A stretch of DNA of 64,000 nt, from NCBI GenBank assembly GCA_020746835.1, contig JAGPNK010000003.1, positions 2,480,001 to 2,544,000 on the forward strand, read 5' to 3'. This DNA is from Stachybotrys elegans (Eukaryota; Ascomycota; Sordariomycetes; Hypocreales; Stachybotryaceae). The notes beneath the pieces are model-generated. The model was not told the origin of the DNA. It made no database searches and was given only the letters and a program-made list of their open reading frames with translations. Within the stretch, counting starts at the first letter, position 1, and every line of letters starts with the position of its first letter. The position numbers and the translations under genes were made by a program. Shown piece by piece: positions 33,507 through 43,583 of the stretch.

Positions 33507-35195
33507 TCAGCTCTTTACCAAAGCGGAGTTTCTCTTCATCCACCAGATGGCGGCCTTGGCTCGGAGGGAGACCTTGGGTGGCGTGTATGCCGTCTGTGCT
33601 GTGGCATCCGCCAAGTTCTTGATGGGAAAGTCATTGGAGGAGATGGAGCCCTCGGTAGGTGACTTGGCCTCCGGAGCAACCTTGGGGCCTGAGTAGACCT
33701 GCAAAGGACGCCATAGCTTGATGGGTTGGGCTGTCTAGGTCAGCATCCTGCGCCGTGCGTGAGAGGGGAAAGGAGGGCTTACACAGCGTTTCGCGCCAAT
33801 GGGCAAGACCGCCGATGACCCGGGAAAGGCAGATTACCGGAACGATAATGTCTCTCTCAAAGCCTCTGTTATAAAAATCAGCTCCGTCCTGGCGTAACAG
33901 ATTGCAGTGACATTTACTTACAGTGCCGAGTACAGGAAGCAGCCGAGAAGATCCGCATTGGCCTTGAGGTTGCGGGACACAAAGTAAGGGTCCTCGTTGG
34001 CCACCTTGTCAATAGTAAGGGCAATTTCAAGCAGAGGGTCCTTGGAAACGAGATCCTGGTGCTGGGCAATGAGATCCTCGATGAGGGCCAGGCGAGGGTC
34101 GCGAGTCTTGTAGATGCGGTGGCCGTAGCCAAAGAGCCTGGCCTTCTTGGCCTTGATCATTTCAATGAAGACGGGGACGTAGCGGGGGTGTCCAATCTTC
34201 TCCAGAGCCTCGTAGGCCAGGTCAATGGCGCCACCGTGCAGAGGTCCGTATCCACATATGAGGCCAGCCATGACACAGGAGATGGGGTCAGTCAAGGTGG
34301 AGGCAGCGTGGAGGAGAGCAGCCGTTGAGTTGGTCATCTCATGGTCAGCATAGCAGATCCAGAGCTTGCTGAGACACTTCTCAATGGTAGGGTCCGGTCC
34401 AGTGCCGGTCTTGGGGTCAAACTTGCCCATCATGATGAGCAGGTTGCCAATGAGGGACCTGTTGGGCTCGGGGGTGTGGAACTTGAGCCCGCGCTTGTGA
34501 CAATGCACGAGGCCAACAACGGCCGAGTAGTAGCCGATAGTGCGTAGAATAGCAGCATCAGCTACCTCGAGGTTGCCGTGGAAAAGTGGACTGTGCTGGT
34601 GGCGGGTGTTGGCGGCATCAGCGTCGATGGCGATGAAGGCGCTGATGCCGGCAATAATCATGGGGTATGTTTCTGCAGTAGGGCTGAGGCAAAGAAAGAA
34701 AAGTCAGAATTGTATATGCACCAATGGGGAAGAGCCAGGCTTACGGAAATGCTTTGATAGTGTTGATGACACTCTGGGGAGGCGTGGATGCAGCAAAGAC
34801 GGCGGCGCGGACAGCCAACTTCTCTTCCTTGGTAGGGAGACGAGACCACAGGAGAAGGTGGAGGACGTCCTCAAAGTCATTGTCACGAAAGACATCCTGG
34901 ATTGGGATGCCGCGATACATGACCTGGCCACGCTTACCATCACTGTGCGTCAAAGTCAGATGAGTGAATGATGTCTGTGGCGGTGCTGGACTTACATGAA
35001 AGTGATGGCAGAGTCCATACAGGCAGTAGTCTCGAAGCCATTGTCAAGGACACGGAGCTTCTCGGAAACTTCACCGTCGAGTATTGTAATGGCACTTAGA
35101 TCTTTGGCGTTGATGTGATTGTCGTAGATGGGAACGAGATATCCCTTCTCCGTGCGGGAGTCCACGACACGGAGGTGACCAGTCTCAGAGGCCAT
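33507..35195 (-). CDS. Citrate synthase, form without mitochondrial presequence
   Basis: Condenses an acyl-CoA (normally acetyl-CoA) with oxaloacetate. Exons are 34996-35195, 34745-34942, 33922-34683, 33783-33865 and 33507-33730, giving 488 residues. The start MASETGHLRVVDSRTEKGY has acids close to the Met and no presequence. The layout with the short IDGKRGQVMYRGIPI small-domain segment is like bacterial-type enzymes. Catalytic histidines are visible in GYGPLHGGAIDLAYE and LFGYGHRIYK, and the C-terminal LAHWRETLSQPIKLWRPLQV is conserved. The end (ALVKS) is not a PTS1. It may be a cytosolic or peroxisomal paralogue, or an alkylcitrate-type synthase; substrate cannot be read from sequence. Confidence 0.9.
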
Positions 35196-36724
35196 TGTGA
35201 AGAATTGGAGTATAGAGACGTATGAATGGGAGTACAAGTTGAAGTGGAAAGATATGGATTAGAATATCAGATGGGCGTAATGTCAAGGGAAAGGAGAAGA
35301 GGGTGGTGATTTGGCCGGAAGGGGGTAGAACGGATGGTGGGTGGTAGGAATATCAAATGAATAAATGGTGGAAGATGATACGGTAGGCTGCAAGGTGTAT
35401 GTCTGGATACGTGTATATGACGGCAGAGAGGAAGAAGAAAAAGTAATATCAAGCCCCTGAAGTTGGGGTGTCAAGGCAGATGATGAGAAGGGAAGCTGGC
35501 TTGTTGAGATGAGATATGTTTCGAAGCACAGAGGACAACGATATATGTACTTAACAACAACGAGCAATCGAGTGCCGATGTGAAGCCTCAGCTGCTACTC
35601 TTGTGAGCTGAACATCTATTGGGTATCAGAAGTCGGTGATAAGAAACTCAATGGAGAGTGGTGGATGGACCGACCTGCGGCCGACAACGACGAGGGTGGA
35701 GGGGGGACACGTCTTGGAGGCGTTTTTAGCCGGGCAGGGGGGGCAGAAAGGGAATGATTACACGATTTACTCAAGAAAGAAGCAAATGGGGACAAGCAAA
35801 AGAAAATATGAGCTGGTTTTGTTCGTCTCACCGGCCTCTTGAAGCGCTGTGGTGCCTTATCTTGGCCGGAAGAACCCCGAGACGTCCAATAGTAAGCCAG
35901 GCCTGCGGCTCGGGATACCGTCAGCCGGGGGCCAAGGGCAGGGGGGCATGATGATGGGCTTCTTCCCACGAGGTCTAGAGCCCGTTATATTGATCCAGCA
36001 TGCAGGACCGGGGGGGGGGCGGTATGGGGATGCACATGCAACCGGCGAGGCAAAGTGGACGGTCGAATCCGGGGACGAAGCGACCCTCCCCAGCCCACCG
36101 TTTTCCCAGGATGGAGATGTGTATCGCCTTCAGCTCGGCGTCTTTGGGAACGCCGCAGAGGGGGTGAGGCGCCCGTAAGAAATGGTCCAGGCCCGTTCTC
36201 CTGTCTGTCTGTTATCTCCGCCGTTTGTGATGCATGCTGGCTATCTCTCTCTGAGTTGTAATATGCAACTTTCAGCTAGTGTGTCTCGACGGCCGCTGGC
36301 CCCGGGGCTGGGTTCCAAAATTGGACGTCTTGTTATCTGGGTGATTACCTCTTGGTTACGATTCTTCCCCCTCCATGGACGTGGGAAAGGAGGCAGGGGG
36401 ATGAGCTGTGCCCAGGGTACTGATAGAGTCAGCGGACTTGATTTCCATGCGGCATATCGTGTTAACTCGAGAGATGGCCGAGTTTGGAATAGACCAATAT
36501 AAAAAGGTCTGCCTGATATCGCTTCGGTCTGCCCTTTCGCAGCATCACCACCACTTCCAAACTCTACACTCAGACGCACTTCTCAGCTTTATACCTTTTC
36601 TTCTTTTCCCCTTTATCGTCTTCATCCTCATCTCTGCTTTTTGGCAGCTTTGGTTCTTCCTCTCCCACTTGCACACAACCTTTATACGTATACTTTCACT
36701 TACACTTACACCACATCTGCCAAC
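35196..36724. other. Divergent intergenic, citrate synthase / AsaB-like
   Basis: 1.5 kb holding both promoters. Pyrimidine-rich tracts follow the citrate synthase start on its strand. A 9-nt G run lies near 36010-36018. No gene is supported. Confidence 0.5.
36494..36505 (+). promoter_or_regulatory. CCAAT/TATA-like element upstream of the AsaB-like gene
   Basis: The string CCAATATAAAAA combines CCAAT (36494-36498) and TATAAAAA (36498-36505), about 220 bp before the ATG. It is followed by a long CT-rich leader, a usual fungal core-promoter arrangement. Confidence 0.4.
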
Positions 36725-37624
36725 ATGTCTGTTGCCGTGGCCCGTCCCAACTCCACCACAGGCTTCCTGTGCATGTGGAACGGCACCAAGGATGGTGAGC
36801 GCGGGTATGTCGACTACTCGAGCGGCAAGACCAACGTCAATGAGCCGATGCGGGTCAACATTGTGGCGCACAACATGCGCACCATGGAGACCAAGCCGAC
36901 GCTTGGCGGGCACGGGTACGAGCTCGCCTCGGAGCCGTCGAGCCTCAGCACCGAGGAGATGCTGGCGGGCAACACGCCCGAGGGCCGCAAGGTCATCGAG
37001 GAGCGGTACTACGCCGAGTGCAAGGCCATCATCCAGAAGATGACGGGGTGCAAGATTGTGGTGCCGTACGTGTTCCGGATCCGACAGAACGGCACCAACC
37101 CCAAGGAGTTTGGGTCCAAGAGCGTGACCAACTCGAGCATGACGGCCAAGTCGCTACCGATCGCGCACGTGGACCGCGACCGGATGACGCTCGAGGACGG
37201 GATCCGGGAGGCATTTGGGGACGAGGCGCCGGCGCTCATGGCGCAGCACAAGCGGTGGGCGCAGATCAACGTGTGGCGCGGCATCGACAGCTCGGTGCAG
37301 AAGTGGCCGCTCGTCTTCATCAACCACAGCCAGGTGGCGGGCTGGGACTACGACACGCACATGGAGACGGTGCTGCCCATCAACGACCCGCGGGTGGCGA
37401 TCCGCGGGCACAAGGCGCAGGACTGCGTGCTCAAGCACGACCCGGGGTACGAGTACCACTACGCCAGCGACATGACGCGCGACGAGGTGCTCGTCTTCTC
37501 GTCGGGCGACAGCGACCCGGCCAAGGTGGTGCCGCACGGGGCCTTCTGGGACGACATGACGGCCGAGGACGCCCCCACGCGCCGCTCGCTCGAGGTGCGC
37601 TCCTGGGTGTTTTTCGAGGATTAG
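36725..37624 (+). CDS. AsaB/GA4-desaturase-like oxygenase (CmcJ-like family)
   Basis: Single exon, 299 residues. It matches the fungal hydroxylase/desaturase family that includes gibberellin GA4 desaturase, AsaB and cephamycin 7-alpha-methoxylase-chain-like proteins. Recognisable features are GERGYVDYSSGKTN, the HNMR motif, VPYVFRIRQNGTNPKEFGSKS, a candidate metal motif HVDRD, WRGIDSSVQKWPLVFINHSQ and the closing DAPTRRSLEVRSWVFFED. Many relatives sit in secondary-metabolite clusters and act on small molecules. The start ATG lies in a good CAACATG context. The stop TAG is followed in frame by 81 open codons including the minisatellite. Confidence 0.85.
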   Translation: MSVAVARPNSTTGFLCMWNGTKDGERGYVDYSSGKTNVNEPMRVNIVAHNMRTMETKPTLGGHGYELASEPSSLSTEEMLAGNTPEGRKVIEERYYAECKAIIQKMTGCKIVVPYVFRIRQNGTNPKEFGSKSVTNSSMTAKSLPIAHVDRDRMTLEDGIREAFGDEAPALMAQHKRWAQINVWRGIDSSVQKWPLVFINHSQVAGWDYDTHMETVLPINDPRVAIRGHKAQDCVLKHDPGYEYHYASDMTRDEVLVFSSGDSDPAKVVPHGAFWDDMTAEDAPTRRSLEVRSWVFFED

Positions 37625-37663
37625 ATTAGACTAGTTAGACTCGGACTTTGTGAGGAGAAGAAG

Positions 37664-37747
37664 GGCATGCAGGAGAAGAAGAAGGGCATGCAGGAGAAGA
37701 AGAAGGGCATGCAGGAGAAGAAGAAGGGCATGCAGGAGAAGAAGAAG
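37664..37747. repeat. 21-bp minisatellite, four copies
   Basis: Four perfect tandem copies of a 21-bp unit (GGCATGC followed by AGGAGAAGAAGAAG), starting at 37664, 37685, 37706 and 37727. They lie 40 bp after the AsaB-like stop and in the same frame they would encode MQEKKKG repeats. Confidence 0.9.
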
Positions 37748-38923
37748 GGGGTGTCGTCGTTTAGCTGGGCTGGGGTCGATGGCTGGCTTGCTTGCTATCT
37801 TTGCTGCTGCAGATGGATGTTGGAGGATGACAGGAACAGGGGGTCAGGCAGGAGGAGCATGTAGCTTGACCAATTGATCAGATTTCTGACGTGCAATATT
37901 CGGCCGTTTGCTTGTCGTGGTGTCGAATGTGAAGTGAAGGTGAAGGTGAATGAGTACATGAAGCTTGTACCTACGTATATCAGGCAGGGCAGTCAGCCCC
38001 CCGGCTCCTTCCCTTTGCCATCCAGCCCGACCTACCTAGATAACCATCATCTCGTCATCTTTTGCTCATTATCTCATAATTCCATCAACACCTTGTCTCC
38101 TCGTCTCGGCTCCGCAGGATCCCAGCCAGAGCCAGACACAACATTCAAGAAAGAATCCCATCTTGCCCCCGCCGTGCATAAGCCTCGAGAGATGCGGCGT
38201 CACAGATGACACACCCTCCGATGCGCCGTGGCACAGGAGCTGTAAGCTTGCGGGCGTTCTCGCTCCCTCTGCCACCCTCTTGCATGAAAAAGGACCCCAA
38301 TATCGAAGAGCTGTGTCGGCTGAATTCAAAGGCCCTGTGGCTTCTGGCTTCAACTCTTTTGATTGATCGATTGACTGATCACATGCAGACAGGCAGACAG
38401 ACATACAGACCGATATGGCACGCTGCATCGGGTCACTGCCATCCCGGCTCTAGCAGTAGGCATGTTTATCAGAGACCCTAGCTAGCTCGACTGCCGACGT
38501 GACAGTTTCTTCATCTGGGTATAACCGATGCCACACACGCTCCTCCATGCAGGTCCAGCTATGCTTGTCTCTCGTCCATCACCCGTTCGGGTCAGAGTGG
38601 GCTTTGCCGCTCATGGCTCGGCGCCGACGGAAAGCTGCTCATTCGTTCGCTTACTATACACGTCCGTCCAACGGGCGCTGACATCGTCTCTCTTACCCAC
38701 CCATCCCTCTACGGCACCGTCGGTCAAACCTCCGAGGCTGGAAGGGAGGGATGGAGGAGTGTTTTCTCCCAGCTCGCGAATAGTGACGTGCCAGCGGGAG
38801 ACTGGCGGCACAGTAGCTCGGTTAATGCTTGGCGGCACAGAATGGGAGGGATCGACGCGGGCAAAAGCCTGCACCATGAGCAAAGCATGTCAACATGTGT
38901 AAGTGGCCCAGGTCAACATGGCT

Positions 38924-38951
38924 TTCTTCTTCTTCTTCTTCTTCTTCTTCT
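38924..38951. repeat. CTT trinucleotide microsatellite
   Basis: About nine tandem CTT units in the intergenic stretch. Confidence 0.85.
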
Positions 38952-40340
38952 TTTTTCTTTCCTTGCCAGCTGATGGGTATTCTGGCTTGCCCTCTGTTGC
39001 ACAAAGCTGAGTTGAGGATTAATGATGAGGAGGATAGGATGCAACACATATACTCGACAAAACAGACGTCGACTGTTGTCAAAATAAGTCGCCCGAGCCG
39101 CGGGCCCTGTGCCTCCCATCAGTCAGCCCCCACCCCCGTTTTGCGGCTGAGTCGCTTTCTGCCTCTCTCCCTGTTTCCCTGACTCGTTCGTCTTCAGCTC
39201 TTATCTTTCCCTCACTTCGCCGTGAACTTGGCGAACCGAATGGGGACGTCCATCCTCCTCCAGGCCAAGCATACGTTTCTCTCCGTCCGCCCGTCCGTCC
39301 CCTCCGTCTGCCCCCTCCGTCTGTATGCAGTAAGCATAGCGATCCTCAACGGGCCATGTATCCCTGGGTATTGTAGCTTGTTCGAGCCTCCCAGAGCCCA
39401 CCAGCACACTGCTGCAATGCAACACAACAGCCTCTTCAACTCTCTGTCATCTCCAGCTAAAGCGTTATCTGTCCGCCTTCGCAGCCGCCCGGAATCCTTG
39501 CGCCCCCCCTTCTTCTCTCCCCGCATAAGAGGCGTTATATTGCAATCCTTGGCCTTCCTTTCTTCTTCCCTACCCAATACGCGTATCCATCGTATGTACT
39601 TCCCAGACCGTCTCCAACCCCTCCCAACCAGGCAAAAGCACAAACCCAAGCAGCCCGGAACAGCTTCTTCCCGAACCGTCCAGATATTGATCCCAATCCT
39701 TGCCGTCCGCCCTTCCCCCTGCCCGTCCCCAATCTTTCCGCTTATCTAGGCTGACCGTTCGTCCCGTTTTGTTTCCTCTCAATGCTGACCTCCCACCATG
39801 TGCGTTTCTAGATCGTAGACCGACCGTTTCCCCGATGGGGTGCACCGAACGGCCTGGAACACAACGCCTCCAACAGGGCGTCTTCCTTCTCTGACACCCA
39901 GCACGTACATGCATGCCTCTTGACAGGCCCCGTCAGACATCAGAGCATCTGCTCCTCCCATCACCTAGATAGTACTCTTCTGTTCCTACAAGAGACGACA
40001 CTCTCCAGTATGGCCATCACCCATTCTACTGTAGCTGTTCAGCAGGGATCTTCCTCTTTTTCCTTCCTTTCCTCAGTCCCAGTCGCTCGTCAATACGATA
40101 TTGTCCTCCAAGGATTCTGTCGCCCACCCCTTCCTTCACACCTCTATTCTTCCTATTCTTCCTAATTCTCCCTACTGGTTCCGCTTCTTTACTTGTGCTT
40201 GGCGCAGCGTGACATCGTCTGTCCGACCAGTGGGAATAGCCTGTCCTTTGACCGTAACATTCCGTCCGTCTCGGCCCTCTACCCAAAACACTCCCCGACC
40301 AATACTCTTGTCTCCCCTTCTCTCTCTCGCTCGCCTCGAC

Positions 40341-42074
40341 ATGACAGCCGAAGCCAAAGGCCCCCTTCCGCCACCATCCACTGCCCAAGCCTCCATCCTC
40401 CAGACCGACCCCTCAGACCCTATCACCGTCGTCGAGGATCATGTCGCAGTCCCCGAGGCCGCGCAGCAAGAGGATGTGGCCTACACCATCTACAAGCCAT
40501 GGCAGAAGCGCCTGATCGTCGCCGGCACCGCTGTCTGCTGCTTCTACAACCCGCTCTCCGCCCAGATGTACATGCCCGCCCTCAATCAGCTCGCCGAGGA
40601 CTTCGACGTCACCCCGGCCCAGATCAACCTCACCGTCACTACCTACCTCATCTTTCAGGGCCTAACCCCGCTGCTAGTCAGCGGCTTTAGCGATGCCCTC
40701 GGCCGTCGTCCGGGCTATGTCGCCGGCTTCGTCGTCTTCCTCTCCGCCAACATCAGCCTGGCCCTCGCCCACGAGTACACCCAGATGCTCATCGTCCGGT
40801 GTCTCCAGTCCGCCGGCTCCTCCATCATCATGGTCCTCTGCCAGGCCGCCGTCGCCGACATTGTCACGCCCGCCGAGCGTGGCCAATACGTCAGCATCAC
40901 TGCCATCCCCATCATCCTGGGCCCCAGCTTGGGGCCTGTCATCGGAGGAGCTCTTACCCAATATCTCGGATGGCGGAGCATATTCTGGTTCCTGACTATT
41001 GGTTCCACCATCAACTTCATCCTCTTGCTCTGCCTCCTGCCCGAGACGTGCCGGAACGTCGTCGGCGATGGCTCCATCCGGCCTCCCGTCATATACCGCA
41101 CCCTGCTACAGACCATCACGTACTCCCGCAAGTCCTCCGAGTCCGAGTCACCGCCCAACTTGGACAGCCTGGGGACAAGTGCCACTTCGCCCAGGGCGCC
41201 TCCCGCCGAGAAGCTGCCCATCTCCAAGTTTGTCGCCAGGACCCTCCTCTCCTCCGCGCTCCTCTTCACGAACCCGGAGCTCGTCCTGCTCCTATGCTGC
41301 GGCGGCATCGTCTTCTCCGGCGTGTACGCCATCGGCACTGCTGCCCCCAACCTCTTCGCCACGCTCTATCAGTTCAACGACCTCGAGGTCGGCCTCGTCT
41401 ACCTCCCCATGGCCGCGGGATCCATCCTCGCCGTGCTCGTCGTCGGCCCGACCATGAACTGGAACTACCGCCGCCACGCAAAGAAGCTCGGCTTGTCCGT
41501 CGAACGCAACCGGACCACCGACCTCTCCCACTTCCCCATCGAAAAAGCCCGTCTGCAGATTGGCCTGCCGCTTCTCCTCCTTGGTGTTGCCGTCATGTGC
41601 TGCTGGGGGTGGATCATGGCCAACCAGGCCGACATTGAGGAGGTCTGCGCCCTCGTTTTTGTCACCGGCATTTGCCTGGCTGGCGTGAACAACACCATCC
41701 AGGCCCTCATCATCGACATTTACCCAGAGAAGCCCGGCGCTGTCCTTGCTGCCTACAACCTCACCAAGTGCATGTTTGGTGCCGTAGCCTCGGCCGTCAT
41801 TGATCCCATGATCAGGGCCATGGGCCTCGGTCCTGCCTTTACGCTGCTAGGCGCCTTGTGCCTCGGCTTTGCCCCCATCATTGTCATCATCATGTGGAAG
41901 GGCATCGCTTGGCGAAAGTACGAGCGAGAGCGCAAGGAGCGCCGTCTTGCCAAGAAGGCAAGCCGCCGGCAGCGCGGTGAAGAGGAATCTGTCGGTGACA
42001 AGACCCTAGGGCCTGATGCACCACAACCATCAGCTGCCGGAATTAGGAATGGGTATACGGTACGACGGGAATAG
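40341..42074 (+). CDS. MFS drug:H+ antiporter, DHA1 (quinidine-resistance-like)
   Basis: Twelve-helix exporter, 577 residues, single exon. The first ATG of the frame (40341) is preceded by a CT-rich leader, so the upstream open frame is not used. After a 55-residue polar N-terminus comes the typical FYNPLSAQMYMPALNQLAEDF helix 1 region, then motif A GFSDALGRRPGY between helices 2 and 3 and motif C-like IPIILGPSLGPVIGGAL in helix 5. A long cytoplasmic loop (about 255-330) precedes the second half. The C-terminus is basic (ERERKERRLAKKASRRQR). It resembles QDR/FLR1 transporters, which export small organic compounds from the plasma membrane. Convergent with the AIG1-like GTPase. Confidence 0.92.
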   Translation: MTAEAKGPLPPPSTAQASILQTDPSDPITVVEDHVAVPEAAQQEDVAYTIYKPWQKRLIVAGTAVCCFYNPLSAQMYMPALNQLAEDFDVTPAQINLTVTTYLIFQGLTPLLVSGFSDALGRRPGYVAGFVVFLSANISLALAHEYTQMLIVRCLQSAGSSIIMVLCQAAVADIVTPAERGQYVSITAIPIILGPSLGPVIGGALTQYLGWRSIFWFLTIGSTINFILLLCLLPETCRNVVGDGSIRPPVIYRTLLQTITYSRKSSESESPPNLDSLGTSATSPRAPPAEKLPISKFVARTLLSSALLFTNPELVLLLCCGGIVFSGVYAIGTAAPNLFATLYQFNDLEVGLVYLPMAAGSILAVLVVGPTMNWNYRRHAKKLGLSVERNRTTDLSHFPIEKARLQIGLPLLLLGVAVMCCWGWIMANQADIEEVCALVFVTGICLAGVNNTIQALIIDIYPEKPGAVLAAYNLTKCMFGAVASAVIDPMIRAMGLGPAFTLLGALCLGFAPIIVIIMWKGIAWRKYERERKERRLAKKASRRQRGEEESVGDKTLGPDAPQPSAAGIRNGYTVRRE

Positions 42075-42247
42075 ATCATGATGAATCGTATAGACTATAG
42101 ACAATCGCTAATGTAATCCCATGTTGGCATTAGATTGCCTCGACTGTTGTCATCCAACTCGGCGCCTTCAAGGTGGGCAACCAGACTGGTGTTGTGAAGA
42201 ACACCTGTACCTAAGCAATGACGACTTGAGTCATATGGCGTAACCGT

Positions 42248-43583
42248 TCACATCACAGTGCAAGAGCCCTTTCGCTCGAGTTGCTCAATCCTCCCTTGCA
42301 GGCCTTGGATAGTCGACTCGTTCATCTTCCTCTCGTCCCGTAGGCTCGACTCGAGCTCATCCAGCTTGCTCTGGTAATGCTCCTTCAGGGCCTCGACGAG
42401 AGTTCTATTCTCCTCGGCCGAGACCTGCCGCATCATATTCTTTATGTCGGCAATCTCGCGCTGGTGCTCCTCCTTCATTCGCGCAATCTCAATCATCAAC
42501 TCTCTGCCCGCCGCCGTCTCGCGCAGCGGCTTGTTGTTCTTGCCCATCTCCTCCTGCAGCTGGAGATAGAACGGCTTGCTGTCGAGGAGCATGGACGCGA
42601 GTTCCTCGGCAGATTCTGTCGTGCCGCGATAGCGCGCGACCTTGGCTCCAAAGCTGGTGAGGAGTTTCCAGAACTTGGACTTGAGCTCGGCCTCGCGACG
42701 GTCGCCTTCCTCGGACGTGACCTTGTCCCACATGCTCGTGGTCAAGAGCACGTTCTTCAGGTTGTTGTCGCCGGTGAGCTTGCGGAACATGTCGAGATTC
42801 TTGGTGGCGTGGTGCGTGACACGTGTATCCGAAATGGGATGCAGGTAGATGATGCCCGACAGCTTCCTGTCGTTCATGTAGGCGGTAGCCAGGTAGTCGG
42901 CTATGAGCTGCAAGACTTCGGTGTCGCTCAGGTTGGTATCTGAAAATCCCGGCGTGTCGACGAAGCGGACAGTGCGGCCTTCAATCTGCGTCTCGATGAC
43001 TTCGATGTCTCGCGTGCAAGACGTCAGGTCGTGGCCAATCTTCAAGTCGGTGCGGCCAGTGACTTTGGAGATGAAGGTTGTCTTCCCAGAGCCCGTCATT
43101 CTGTGCCATTCTGTTAGTTATTCTCCATAGCATAGCACCTTGGCTGGGCAGTTGGCGCAGCAGAGGCGCGCAACATACATACCCCATCACAGCAATCAGC
43201 ACATCTTTGGTGGACCAGTCCATCAAGGACAACGCCCGGTCGATCATGGATTTGCCACGCTTGACGCCAGTTGGGGCGTCATATGAGGTGGCCTGGCTCG
43301 CATACGAATCGTCCAGCGGAATGCCCGACATGGCCTGGGCGAGACCGTTCATGTCCCTATCAAAGCTGTGAGACGGGGCAGCTCGGGTCGGGCCAGGGGC
43401 CTGGGCGGGCTGGTTCTGGAATTGCTGCTGTCCCTCGTCGTGCAACTGGTGAGATGCGGCGGCGTTGAGGGGAGCGACGGGAGATGGACCTGGCGATGCA
43501 AGATCGCTGACGGTGTCGGCTCTGTTCACATCGACAATGTCGAACTCGTCGTCGGAGACGAAAGGATCCATGACCTTGGTCAT
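42248..43583 (-). CDS. AIG1-like (GIMAP-type) GTPase with C-terminal CaaX box
   Basis: P-loop GTPase of the AIG1/septin-related class. Exons are 43183-43583 and 42248-43100, giving 417 residues. A disordered, acidic N-terminal 110 residues (MDPFVSDDEFDIVDV) precede the G domain: G1 AVMGMTGSGKTTFI (about 131-144), G3 FVDTPGFSDT and the AIG1-type region GIIYLHPISDTRV. Residues 320-410 form a coiled coil rich in Glu, Arg and Lys. The last four residues CTVM fit a farnesylation CaaX motif, so membrane attachment is likely. Another ATG in frame at 43763 would add 60 residues; I prefer 43583 because the extra part lacks coding character. Fungal role unknown. Confidence 0.85.

Larger units (their letters stand above)
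37625..40340. other. Intergenic and long MFS leader
   Basis: 2.7 kb with no supported gene. From about 39.2 kb the plus strand becomes strongly pyrimidine-rich up to the MFS start, which suggests a long regulated 5' UTR/promoter. Short ORFs in both directions lack domain character. Confidence 0.5.

Noticed and set aside
40101..40340. 80-codon in-frame extension before the MFS start
   Set aside because: Contains no ATG and is the pyrimidine-rich leader; transporter homology starts after 40341.
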